DNA from: Candidatus Bathyarchaeota archaeon
Lineage (GTDB): Archaea; Thermoproteota; Bathyarchaeia; 40CM-2-53-6
Direction of reading: 5' to 3'
DNA length: 21,960 nucleotides
NCBI GenBank assembly: GCA_005884605.1
Contig: VBBE01000041.1
Location: 1 to 21,960 of the forward strand
This document shows, one piece after another, positions 8,236 to 14,622 of the stretch. The notes beneath the pieces are model-generated. The model had not been told where the DNA came from. It ran no database searches and worked only from the letters and a program-made list of their open reading frames with translations. A program made the translations under genes and the position numbers. Numbering within the stretch: position 1 is the first letter of the stretch; each line of letters opens with the position of its first letter.

Positions 8236-9351
8236 ATGGCCGATAGCTCGCGGATTCCAGTCCAGAATCTCAAGACCGGGGACCGGCTCCTCTCCTACAA
8301 CGTCACCACAGGCCAATTTGCCGTGTCAACCGTTACCCGGATGGCAGTGGTCCAGACCAGCAACATGCTCATCATCAGGACGCAAGATCCACAGGATCTA
8401 AGGACCGACAATGCTACTATTCAGAAGTTGTATGTTATGAAGGCTGACGGGACGATCGGATGGTTCTCAGTCACCCAGCTACGCGTCGGCGATTATCTGT
8501 TCAAGGCCCTTGACCATCGCTGGACCATGGTGACAAACATAAATTACATCTCCGGCTCTTTCATAATGTACGACGTCTACACTAGCGCACCTTACAACTA
8601 CATGGCCAATGGATACCTAGACCCGCCAAAGATACCATCATCTCCAACCCCTGATGGCATAGTTGGAGCGGGATACTCCCTCTCATACACGTACAATGGC
8701 GAGGTTGTCTCTCAGATAACCCACAACGACTTCCTCGCTGTCCATTACTCCTACGATGGGCTCGGAAGAATCATCAACGCGACCGGGCCCCAGCTTGGTT
8801 CCGGAACCTACTTTGCAAGATTCTCCTACTACTCGAACGACCAGGTCAGGGGTGTCCAGTATGGAAACGGGCTCATCGCGAACTACACATACGACAAGGA
8901 TTCGCGATCCTCACAGATCAAGCTGACAAATGGAACCACCACCGTTCTCTCGCTCAACTATCAGTACTACAACATAGGAACAGTTGCCAGCGTATCAGGT
9001 CAGGCGAGAACCCCGACAGGCTCCACTCTAGCGCTATCAGAATCGTACATGTACGATTCTATCGGGAGACTCACAAATTCTACAACAATCAACGGAAGCA
9101 CGGTTACGGGTCTTTGGTATCAGTACGACGCCCTGGGAAACAGGCTCGTGCAGGGGCTGAACGGCACAGCCACTGGCACCAGACGGGTCACAACAACCTA
9201 CGGCTACAATCCGGCCAATAACGAGCCTCTCAACTCTACAAGCAAGGCATCACCACTCGATATGGCTACAACCCCAACGGGGGCTTATCCACCAAGAACG
9301 TCAATTCAACACACTGGACCTACACATGGGATATCCAAGGCGACCTGTTGA
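8236..9351 (+). CDS. RHS/YD-repeat protein, N-terminal fragment with degenerate Hint domain
   Basis: The first 5' piece of an RHS-type protein. Residues 1-130 resemble a Hint (hedgehog/intein) domain: MADSSRIPVQNLKTGDRLLS near the start, LRVGDYLF at 82-89, and YNYMANGYLD at 120-129 where inteins usually end in N-G-x-x-V-H-N. Codons before the ATG (8206-8235) read GSVAPGTLIT, the usual Hint start with Ser in place of Cys, so the domain really begins upstream. TAA at 8188-8190 closes the frame with no other start codon. The T-x-x-H motif and the terminal His-Asn are also missing. YD repeats follow: YSYDGLGRI 171-179, YTYDKDSR 217-224, YMYDSIGRL 271-279 and YQYDALGNRL 295-304. Reading then leaves the RHS frame near 9257-9260. 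There is no signal peptide. It is a truncated, frameshifted remnant, or contains assembly errors. Confidence 0.75.
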   Translation: MADSSRIPVQNLKTGDRLLSYNVTTGQFAVSTVTRMAVVQTSNMLIIRTQDPQDLRTDNATIQKLYVMKADGTIGWFSVTQLRVGDYLFKALDHRWTMVTNINYISGSFIMYDVYTSAPYNYMANGYLDPPKIPSSPTPDGIVGAGYSLSYTYNGEVVSQITHNDFLAVHYSYDGLGRIINATGPQLGSGTYFARFSYYSNDQVRGVQYGNGLIANYTYDKDSRSSQIKLTNGTTTVLSLNYQYYNIGTVASVSGQARTPTGSTLALSESYMYDSIGRLTNSTTINGSTVTGLWYQYDALGNRLVQGLNGTATGTRRVTTTYGYNPANNEPLNSTSKASPLDMATTPTGAYPPRTSIQHTGPTHGISKATC

Positions 9352-9890
9352 GCGTAGGCAACGACTCTGGGGTCCAGGGTTACTATGCGTATGATGGCTT
9401 CGGGCGTAGAGTCGAGGCGAGAGAAGGCTCGTCGATAATCATGTACGCTTACCAGGGCACAGAGACAATGTTCGAGCATCTCATCAGTGGCGCAGATGTC
9501 GATTATGTCTACGCTAGCGGGCTGCGTATCGCGAAGGTCACGGGATATGGCGGCGCAAGTCCAGCAGTCGTTTACTATCACACGGATGTTCTTGGAAACA
9601 CGCGGCTGATGACTAGCTCTAGTCGCAACGTGATCTTCTCCGACAGCTACCAGCCCTACGGACAAGACAACGGAGCATCCGGAAGTGAGACCTACCGTTT
9701 CACCGGCAAACCCTACTCGACTGCAACAGGTTTGTACTACGATTATCAACGATGGTATGATCCAGCAATCGGCCGATTTATCAGTCAGGACCCGCTGGGA
9801 GGATACCAGTCTTCTCCTCAGAGTTTCAACTCCTACACTTATGCTGGGAATACTCCTACTACGTTCAAAGACCCACAGGGGCCTACGTGA
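9261..9890 (+). CDS. RHS repeat core, second fragment (frameshifted continuation)
   Basis: Direct continuation of the preceding RHS protein in another frame. From 9261 the frame reads YGYNPNGGLSTKNV, a normal YD repeat, and one missing T (GAT-TAT read as GATATG) explains the switch. A start codon for this part alone would be the TTG at 9348. It contains the RHS-associated core: YAYDGFGRRVEAR, VYYHTDVLGNTRLM, YQPYGQ, RFTGKPYSTATGLYYDYQRWYDPAIGRFISQDPLGG and SYTYAGNTPTTFKDPQG. The core is complete up to the conserved DPxG junction, after which variable tips begin in polymorphic toxins. The stop at 9888-9890 comes straight after DPQGPT. One extra G in the GGGG run at 9877-9880 would continue as DPQGAYVNFG, so this is a second single-base frameshift. 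Confidence 0.78.
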   Translation, partial: YGYNPNGGLSTKNVNSTHWTYTWDIQGDLLSVGNDSGVQGYYAYDGFGRRVEAREGSSIIMYAYQGTETMFEHLISGADVDYVYASGLRIAKVTGYGGASPAVVYYHTDVLGNTRLMTSSSRNVIFSDSYQPYGQDNGASGSETYRFTGKPYSTATGLYYDYQRWYDPAIGRFISQDPLGGYQSSPQSFNSYTYAGNTPTTFKDPQGPT

Positions 9891-10072
9891 ATTTCGGGGT
9901 CTGCGTGGACTATTGCGGCGAACCATCCGGCGCGGACGTTTGGGCGGCGGCATTCGTGCTGGCTACGAGTGTTGACATTCACCGTCTAGGCGCTCCAGGA
10001 TTCTTCAACCCGGGACCAGGATACGGGATCTGTATCGATTGTGAGCCGAGTCGAAGCACTGTGTGGAACTAG
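9887..10072 (+). pseudogene. RHS C-terminal tip fragment
   Basis: The natural continuation of the RHS protein after DPQG if one G is restored. The fragment starts formally at a GTG and reads VNFGVCVDYCGEPSGADVWA and onward for 61 codons. It is Gly/Cys-rich with CVDYC and CIDC motifs, and ends at TAG 10070-10072. I recognise no toxin family. In RHS proteins the segment after the DPxG core is the variable, often toxic, tip, which would make this the start of such a domain. The last codons overlap the next frame (from 10041), so a third frame change may join them. Too decayed or too short to assign. Confidence 0.4.
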
Positions 10073-10397
10073 CGGCATAACTCCTATCGGAGAGCCTGCA
10101 ACTACTGTTGGCGACGTAACAAGAACTCTTGACAGCAACGACCCCGTGGCAAGGGTTAGACTCTCACGAAGTGATTTTGTGGATGCCTATGGTTCGGGAG
10201 ACTACAAGGGAGAGCCAATACAACTCGCGGCCGGGAAATATGCGCGACCAGGAGAAATCATCGACGTCAAACCATACCACGAAGGGGTAAATCCGTTCAT
10301 AGAGCACTCCGACCAGGTCAGTCTTTACAGAGAGGCCCACTACAATATCTTCCGGGTCTACCCGAAGTTCAGGTTCGTTCTTTATGAGTTCGTCTAG
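10041..10397 (+). CDS. Hypothetical protein, probable rest of RHS tip domain
   Basis: A 118-codon frame opening at GTG 10041 (no ATG). The sequence is protein-like throughout: VARVRLSRSDFVDAYGSGDY, KPYHEGVNPFIEHSDQVSLY, YREAHYNIFRVYPKFRFVLYEFV. The His, Glu, Asp and Tyr residues at 10260-10350 could form an active site, but I do not recognise the fold. It overlaps the preceding tip fragment by 32 nt in another frame and ends in a double stop (TAG TAG, 10395-10400) directly before the next gene. Its position between the RHS core and an immunity-like gene suggests it encodes the C-terminal part of the toxin tip. An independent small gene is the alternative. I give no function. Confidence 0.45.
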   Translation: MSRVEALCGTSGITPIGEPATTVGDVTRTLDSNDPVARVRLSRSDFVDAYGSGDYKGEPIQLAAGKYARPGEIIDVKPYHEGVNPFIEHSDQVSLYREAHYNIFRVYPKFRFVLYEFV

Positions 10398-10400
10398 TAG

Positions 10401-11477
10401 TTGAGCATTTTGAAGTCATGGAAAGGAGCCCGTTTTGTTGGGCTTTATGCATCGTTCCCAATCGAGAAGTATGTACAAAGGACAAGAATACTTGTCGAGC
10501 TCCTTGGACTTGAACAATCTCTCGACTTCAACACTATGAAGTTTGGGCGTCTTTCGAAGGGCGTTCGAAAAACTCGCTTCACTAACGAACGATTGTCAGA
10601 AGTTTTGAAGTCTCTCGAGACGGGGGAAAATGACCGGCTTCAACTCTACTCGTCACCTTCTGACAATGATTGGATCAAAGCACAGGAGAATCAAACCCTT
10701 CTTTCGTGGAAGTCCTCGGTCATAGAGCCGATCAATAGACCCACTTCACCTGTTGACAAACGATTCGGCAGCGCGGGGAGTGTCGTAGCAACGTACCCGC
10801 TTTCCCGTTTCGAAGTCGACTCTGAATCGCCTTTCGAGCTAAAGCTCCTACAGCTTGTAAAGCGCCTGTCGCGAGAGCAGAACCTAAACTGGGCTTTTGT
10901 CCATGAAGGCTTCAGACCTAAACGTCCGCTTAGCGTAGGTGAAGATGATATTTTTCAGGAAACCCGCGAGAAATTTCCACTTACCTCTTTCGACGCGGAT
11001 CTTGACATTGCAGTTTTCTTTAAGGAATTCGTGAAAGGAGCCTTCTGGGCCAACTTCTTGAATCCTACTCATGTAGAGCGACTCGGAGGGCTCGAGCGAA
11101 TAATTGAGAACCGCCCGAGCCCTATAGTTGAAGAAATAGGTCAGGAACGAGTTTTGCTTCGGATGGGGGCATCTCCTCTTCTTGCAGACTATGACAAAGC
11201 CGCTCATGATTACCAGCGTCTTAGGGAATTCTTGAGGCCTATTCTCTTAGAGACTCCTGAAGATCGACAGAAATTCCAAATGGAGGTCCTTGGTTCATGG
11301 AGACCGCCTGGGTATGTGCAAATTGGAAGAAAGTGTCGTTTAAACCGACGGATAGTCGTGGCGTCCCCGGGACCTCGAAGTCGAATGCGGTGCCCTAGGC
11401 CTGAACAAGATGACGAACGCGATCGGAAAGCATTCATTTGCAGACTGACCAGAAAAAGAATGCGATGTTCGCGATAG
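10401..11477 (+). CDS. Immunity-like protein next to RHS tip
   Basis: A 358-residue frame starting with TTG immediately after the double stop of the RHS tip, so translation is probably coupled. Residues 214-230, AFWANFLNPTHVERLGG, look like the W-x-N-x-L-x-P-x-x-V-x-x-L-G-G block I associate with DUF3396/Imm52-type immunity proteins of polymorphic toxins. RFVGLYASFP near the N-terminus also fits a beta-strand opening. There is no signal peptide or membrane segment, as expected for a cytoplasmic immunity protein. The last 45 residues (after about 310) are an unlikely Arg/Cys-rich tail, hinting at a frameshift near 11330. The family call rests on motif memory and neighbourhood only; a plain hypothetical protein remains possible. 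Confidence 0.5.
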   Translation: MSILKSWKGARFVGLYASFPIEKYVQRTRILVELLGLEQSLDFNTMKFGRLSKGVRKTRFTNERLSEVLKSLETGENDRLQLYSSPSDNDWIKAQENQTLLSWKSSVIEPINRPTSPVDKRFGSAGSVVATYPLSRFEVDSESPFELKLLQLVKRLSREQNLNWAFVHEGFRPKRPLSVGEDDIFQETREKFPLTSFDADLDIAVFFKEFVKGAFWANFLNPTHVERLGGLERIIENRPSPIVEEIGQERVLLRMGASPLLADYDKAAHDYQRLREFLRPILLETPEDRQKFQMEVLGSWRPPGYVQIGRKCRLNRRIVVASPGPRSRMRCPRPEQDDERDRKAFICRLTRKRMRCSR

Positions 11478-11665
11478 CTGCAGACCGTATTCACGAAACA
11501 GGTTGAACTCCTAGATTCGCAATCTATTCGCTTCACCCAAGATTCAGTGTCACCAAATTTCAGTAATGGGCAACCTATCATCTGATGTAGCGAATGGTAG
11601 TTGTGGGCACACCTGGGATAGAGCCGCGAAAAAAGTAAAGGAAGAGAGAATGGTCTAGGGAGGTC

Positions 11666-12223
11666 TTACCAGATTACCGGAGCGTTGAAGTCTGCTGCTA
11701 CAACCGCAAGGTCTGTCATGTCGACCACGCCGCGATTATTGAGATCGTATGCCGGGTTGGAAGTTCCAAAGCTAGACGCCACTGTCGCCACATCCAGAAT
11801 ATTCACCATGCCATCATGGTTCACGTCCGGGTTCTTTGAAACGAGGCACGAACTGGCGCCCGTAGATGCGTTTGCCGTGCAGCTAGCGCCCAGCACTTCT
11901 CCAACGGTAGGGATCATCAGGACAAAGCTAGCGCCACTAGTGCTTCCTGTGGAAGCGTAGCTGGTGTTGACGTTGAATGTCCTCGAAAAGATTGTCTGAC
12001 CGGAAGTATCGTTCACCGCGGTTACGCTTACAGTCCCGGTAATGGTCTCAGCCGTCGTGTCTATCGTGATGTTGGCACTGATGGCCACCGTAATGTGACC
12101 AAAGGTTTGGGTCTTGGAGAAATTGATTGTCTGCGTTGTAGCCTGAACTTGGGTGAGGGGTGCGAAAACGACTAGGGCTAAGAGTGCGGAAGCGAGAATT
12201 GGTGTTGCACGTAGCATTTTCAT
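11666..12223 (-). CDS. Secreted dockerin-domain protein
   Basis: A 185-residue exported protein. A signal peptide spans about 1-28 (basic MKMLR, hydrophobic core ASALLALVVFA, cleavage after VQA). Residues 30-125 form a Thr/Ser-rich beta domain that is probably glycosylated. Residues 130-180 form a dockerin-type module with two calcium-loop/helix repeats: DVNHDGMVNILD at 133-144 and DLNNRGVVDMTD at 160-171. The first loop has the full D-x-N-x-D-G pattern; in the second the third ligand is Arg. Dockerins bind cohesin domains in cellulosomes and in archaeal cell-surface complexes of unknown role; no cohesin is in this window. A strong ribosome-binding site, GAGGAGGGA, lies just upstream of the ATG. 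Confidence 0.82.
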   Translation of the reverse strand: MKMLRATPILASALLALVVFAPLTQVQATTQTINFSKTQTFGHITVAISANITIDTTAETITGTVSVTAVNDTSGQTIFSRTFNVNTSYASTGSTSGASFVLMIPTVGEVLGASCTANASTGASSCLVSKNPDVNHDGMVNILDVATVASSFGTSNPAYDLNNRGVVDMTDLAVVAADFNAPVIW

Positions 12224-12224
12224 T

Positions 12225-12233
12225 TCCCTCCTC
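12225..12233 (-). promoter_or_regulatory. Shine-Dalgarno of dockerin gene
   Basis: The minus strand reads GAGGAGGGA, ending one base before the ATG at 12221-12223. It is the strongest purine-rich ribosome-binding site noticed in the window and fixes this start. A TATA-like CTTTATTT lies further upstream (minus strand, about 12247-12254). Confidence 0.5.
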
Positions 12234-12518
12234 TCACTCCTGGCGGAAATAAAGCATTTCTCTACCAGAGCTTACCGGTGATATCTCGGGGTTTCCGAAC
12301 CTTTTCGAATTACATTAGGGCATCAAAAACAATATTGGAGAGGGCACTTGGTCAGCGTCGATGGAGCCTCGTGACTAGATTCCTTCCTTGTTCTTTCCAG
12401 AGCGCCTCGCTCGGGACCTGCTTCCTGTTTCGGCTGGTGGGCTGGATGGGTTAAGGAACGCTTATGCCCGCCGTGAGCCTCGTTTCTCGCGAACAGGGTC
12501 GTAAGGGGCAGATATTCT
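12234..12518. other. Intergenic region without recognised gene
   Basis: About 285 nt between the divergent dockerin and coiled-coil genes. Apart from the TATA-like CTTTATTT of the dockerin gene and a GGTTAAGG stretch near 12450 that could serve the rightward gene, I see no gene or RNA. Long open frames on the minus strand here look like chance reading of this sequence and of the small gene. Confidence 0.4.
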
Positions 12519-12686
12519 ATGGCAGATGGCGATAGGGGAGAGATGTTTGCAGAGCTGGAGAGGGCTTGTGACGAGCTCGATAGGGCGCTCGAACAGCTCA
12601 AGAAGGCAGAGCGTGCTAGGCAACTGAAGCGGGCAAAGATGGACATCGAGCGAAGACTGGGCAAGAAGCTCATGCCCGTCTCCTAA
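12519..12686 (+). CDS. Small charged coiled-coil protein
   Basis: A 55-residue ORF with an ATG start and TAA stop, MADGDRGEMFAELERACDEL and onward. It is almost entirely helical by composition. Leu, Ala and Met recur with heptad-like spacing (ELERACDELDRALEQLKKAERARQLKRAKMDIERRL), followed by a basic end, RRLGKKLMP. It probably forms a coiled-coil or helical hairpin. It overlaps the 3' end of the opposite-strand gene by 4 nt (12683-12686). Codon usage is GC-rich at third positions like real genes here. No family recognised. Confidence 0.55.
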   Translation: MADGDRGEMFAELERACDELDRALEQLKKAERARQLKRAKMDIERRLGKKLMPVS

Positions 12687-13156
12687 GCATGAGACGCGGG
12701 TTTCAGTCCGTATCCGTTTACGAATATCCAATCAAGGAACTGCAAGATCTCGGGTGTTATATCGCACCATAGATGGACCCCGCTCGGCAGACAGTCTATC
12801 TGCCCAGATGCTATTCTTGCTCTAAATCCTTCATGACCAAAGCGAGCCGGATCAAACGAGAGGGGGGTCATCTGCTGAGCCGCCTGCTTAACCTCGTCTT
12901 CGGTTACCGATTCGAACTTCTTCCTGTTCTTGTTCACTAGGATGCTCAGGTTTCGATGCCCAATGCGGGTGACGTCCGGTCTCTCCTGGCCAGGTGGAAA
13001 GTTGATCTGTATGAGAACCCCCCAGCGTCCCCCGACTTCGCTGGCAATCCAGTTGATCGTTTCAAAGGCTCGTAAAGTACGATCCTGCCAGAGACCCTCG
13101 AATTCTCCGCGACGCTTGTCCAGTGTCTCCCAGAGGTCCTTGACGATCCAGCTCAC
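12683..13156 (-). CDS. Hypothetical protein coupled to receiver-like gene
   Basis: A 157-residue soluble protein, no family recognised. It starts with GTG in a GTGA overlap: the GTG (13154-13156) shares bases with the TGA stop of the upstream receiver-like gene (13153-13155), a classic coupling arrangement. Features visible are an N-terminal helix (VKDLWETLDKRRGEFEGLW), a central strand GGRWGVLIQINFPPGQ at 42-57, a basic stretch LVNKNRKKFESVTEDEVKQA at 73-92, and an aromatic C-terminus, VHLWCDITPEILQFLDWIF. It may be an output or partner protein of the receiver-like gene. Only the linkage is seen; the role is inference. Confidence 0.65.
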   Translation of the reverse strand: MSWIVKDLWETLDKRRGEFEGLWQDRTLRAFETINWIASEVGGRWGVLIQINFPPGQERPDVTRIGHRNLSILVNKNRKKFESVTEDEVKQAAQQMTPLSFDPARFGHEGFRARIASGQIDCLPSGVHLWCDITPEILQFLDWIFVNGYGLKPASHA

Positions 13157-13521
13157 TTGGTTCGGACCTCTTTCTCCAAGACGTCCTTGAGAGTCTTGAG
13201 GAAAGCTGAGTTCGGTACGATGTAGTCGATCAATACTTTTTCGGCTTTTAGTTTGAGGTCTCTTCTGATGTGGGGAAAAAGGGCCAGCATTCTAGGTCGA
13301 GGTATCATGGTCTTCAGCTTTTGGGCACACGAGAAGGGATCATAGTCCGATGCGGCTAGGTCGAGTATGACCAAGTTCGGATGCGTCGAGTTCGCTTCTC
13401 TAATCAGAGCTTCTTCACTTGTTACCACCTTGGCGTTAGCACCCAGCGACCTTACAAGCTCTATGATTCTCGATTGGAGGAATAAGTCTGAAGTTATCGC
13501 TAGAACTTGAACGATCATCAT
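13153..13521 (-). CDS. Divergent response-regulator receiver domain protein
   Basis: A stand-alone 122-residue CheY-like domain with alternating beta/alpha pattern. The phospho-acceptor Asp position is kept (NLVILDLAASDYDP, D54). The usual acidic pair after strand 1 is replaced (VLAITSD, single D12). The strand-4 Thr/Ser is replaced in ALFPH, and the strand-5 K-P is replaced by V-P-N in IDYIVPNSAF. It is therefore either a poor phosphate acceptor or a phosphorylation-independent pseudo-receiver. ATG start, with possible alternative ATG one codon later. It is divergent from pyrB (52-nt gap) and translationally coupled to the next gene through a GTGA overlap. No histidine kinase is in the window. 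Confidence 0.7.
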   Translation of the reverse strand: MMIVQVLAITSDLFLQSRIIELVRSLGANAKVVTSEEALIREANSTHPNLVILDLAASDYDPFSCAQKLKTMIPRPRMLALFPHIRRDLKLKAEKVLIDYIVPNSAFLKTLKDVLEKEVRTK

Positions 13522-13573
13522 TGGTTCACTCTGAAGCTAGTTATAGGACTCCTTGATTTAGCAAGGAATCGGA

Positions 13574-14503
13574 ATGCCACCCCCATCTAACTTTGCTGGC
13601 AGAGACATAGTTAGCGTTCGCGACCTCTCTCGATCGGAGATCGATCACATTCTGGACATGGCGCAGGTCATGGAACCTCTGGCGAAGACTGGGTCCGATA
13701 TGCTTCATGGGAAGATAATGGCGACCCTATTCTACGAACCAAGCACGCGAACGAAGCTGAGCTTCGAGTCCGCGATGACGAGGCTCGGCGGGACTGCTCT
13801 CGGATTTGCGGAGACGAAGGGAACGTCTGTCGAGAAGGGTGAGAATCTTGCAGATACCGTGAGGGTTGTAGAGAACTATGCCGACGTGCTTGTGGTCCGG
13901 CATCCTCTCGAGGGAGCGGCAAGAATGGCTGCGGAGTTTTCGAAGGTCCCAGTGATCAATGCCGGATCGGGTGCAGAGGAGCATCCCACCCAGGCATTAC
14001 TCGACCTTTATACGATCAAGAAGGAGCTAGGGGCAATTGATGGCATCAGCATTGGACTGATCGGAGATCTGCGGTATGGCCGTACTGTTCACTCGCTCGC
14101 CTATGCACTAGCGAAATACAAAGTGAAATTGTTTCTCATCTCACCAGAGATACTAAAGATGAGAAAAGAGGTCTTGGAAGAAGTCTCGAGGAAAATTGAT
14201 GTTGAGGAGACCACTTCGTTGCAACAATATCTGAAAGAGTTGGACGTGATCTACATGACAAGGGTCCAAAAAGAGAGGTTCGGAGATCTAGCCGAATACG
14301 AGAAGGTCAAGGGGTCCTACCGACTGACCTCAGATGAGCTTTCGCGCGCAAAGAAGAGTTCGATAGTGATGCATCCGTTGCCGAGGGTTGATGAGATAGA
14401 CTCTAGTGTCGACTCAACGAGCCACGCGAAATATTTTGCTCAGGTCGGGAACGGCGTGGTGCTGAGGATGGGATTACTCGGCTTGGTCTTTGGAACTATC
14501 TAG
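13574..14503 (+). CDS. pyrB: Aspartate carbamoyltransferase catalytic subunit
   Basis: Catalyses carbamoyl phosphate + L-aspartate to N-carbamoyl-L-aspartate, the second step of de novo pyrimidine synthesis. The 309-residue length is standard. Catalytic motifs are present: carbamoyl-phosphate site FYEPSTRTKLSFESA 53-67 with STRT 57-60, the 80s loop GTSVEKGE 83-90 (Ser85, Lys88), VRHPLEG 108-114, HPTQALLDLY 137-146, the aspartate-domain GDLRYGRTVHS 164-174, and HPLPRVDEI 267-275. The ATG follows an AAGGAA ribosome-binding site, and a TATA-like TTATAGG lies at 13541-13547. No regulatory pyrI chain follows, so either it lies elsewhere or the enzyme is unregulated by PyrI. A T-tract lies after the stop. 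Confidence 0.96.
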   Translation: MPPPSNFAGRDIVSVRDLSRSEIDHILDMAQVMEPLAKTGSDMLHGKIMATLFYEPSTRTKLSFESAMTRLGGTALGFAETKGTSVEKGENLADTVRVVENYADVLVVRHPLEGAARMAAEFSKVPVINAGSGAEEHPTQALLDLYTIKKELGAIDGISIGLIGDLRYGRTVHSLAYALAKYKVKLFLISPEILKMRKEVLEEVSRKIDVEETTSLQQYLKELDVIYMTRVQKERFGDLAEYEKVKGSYRLTSDELSRAKKSSIVMHPLPRVDEIDSSVDSTSHAKYFAQVGNGVVLRMGLLGLVFGTI

Positions 14504-14513
14504 CGCCTTCGAC

Positions 14514-14524
14514 AATTTTTCTTA
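14514..14524 (+). terminator. T-tract terminator after pyrB
   Basis: CAATTTTTCTT begins about 10 nt after the pyrB stop. Oligo-T tracts are the main archaeal termination signal. The 119-nt gap separates pyrB from the convergent NrdD-like gene. Confidence 0.4.
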
Positions 14525-14622
14525 CAGGCTTTATTGAACACTCAAAATGGTGTAGGGGGAAGTCTGTCCGACCGCTTGACACAGCTTTGGGCGCATGGTG
14601 TATTGCCAGAGGCTTGGTTTGC

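Noticed and set aside
9306..9953. 215-codon open frame on the minus strand
   Set aside because: It lies opposite the RHS core, whose plus-strand translation is clearly conserved. The minus-strand translation has no motif and an Arg/Pro/Val-rich chance composition.
11210..11581. 123-codon minus-strand frame
   Set aside because: Antisense to the 3' end of the immunity-like gene. Composition is Arg/Ser/Cys-rich without domain features.
12323..12673. 116-codon minus-strand frame across the gap and the coiled-coil gene
   Set aside because: Low-complexity Ser/Leu-rich translation that is antisense to the heptad coding of the small plus-strand gene. No ribosome-binding site or recognisable motif.
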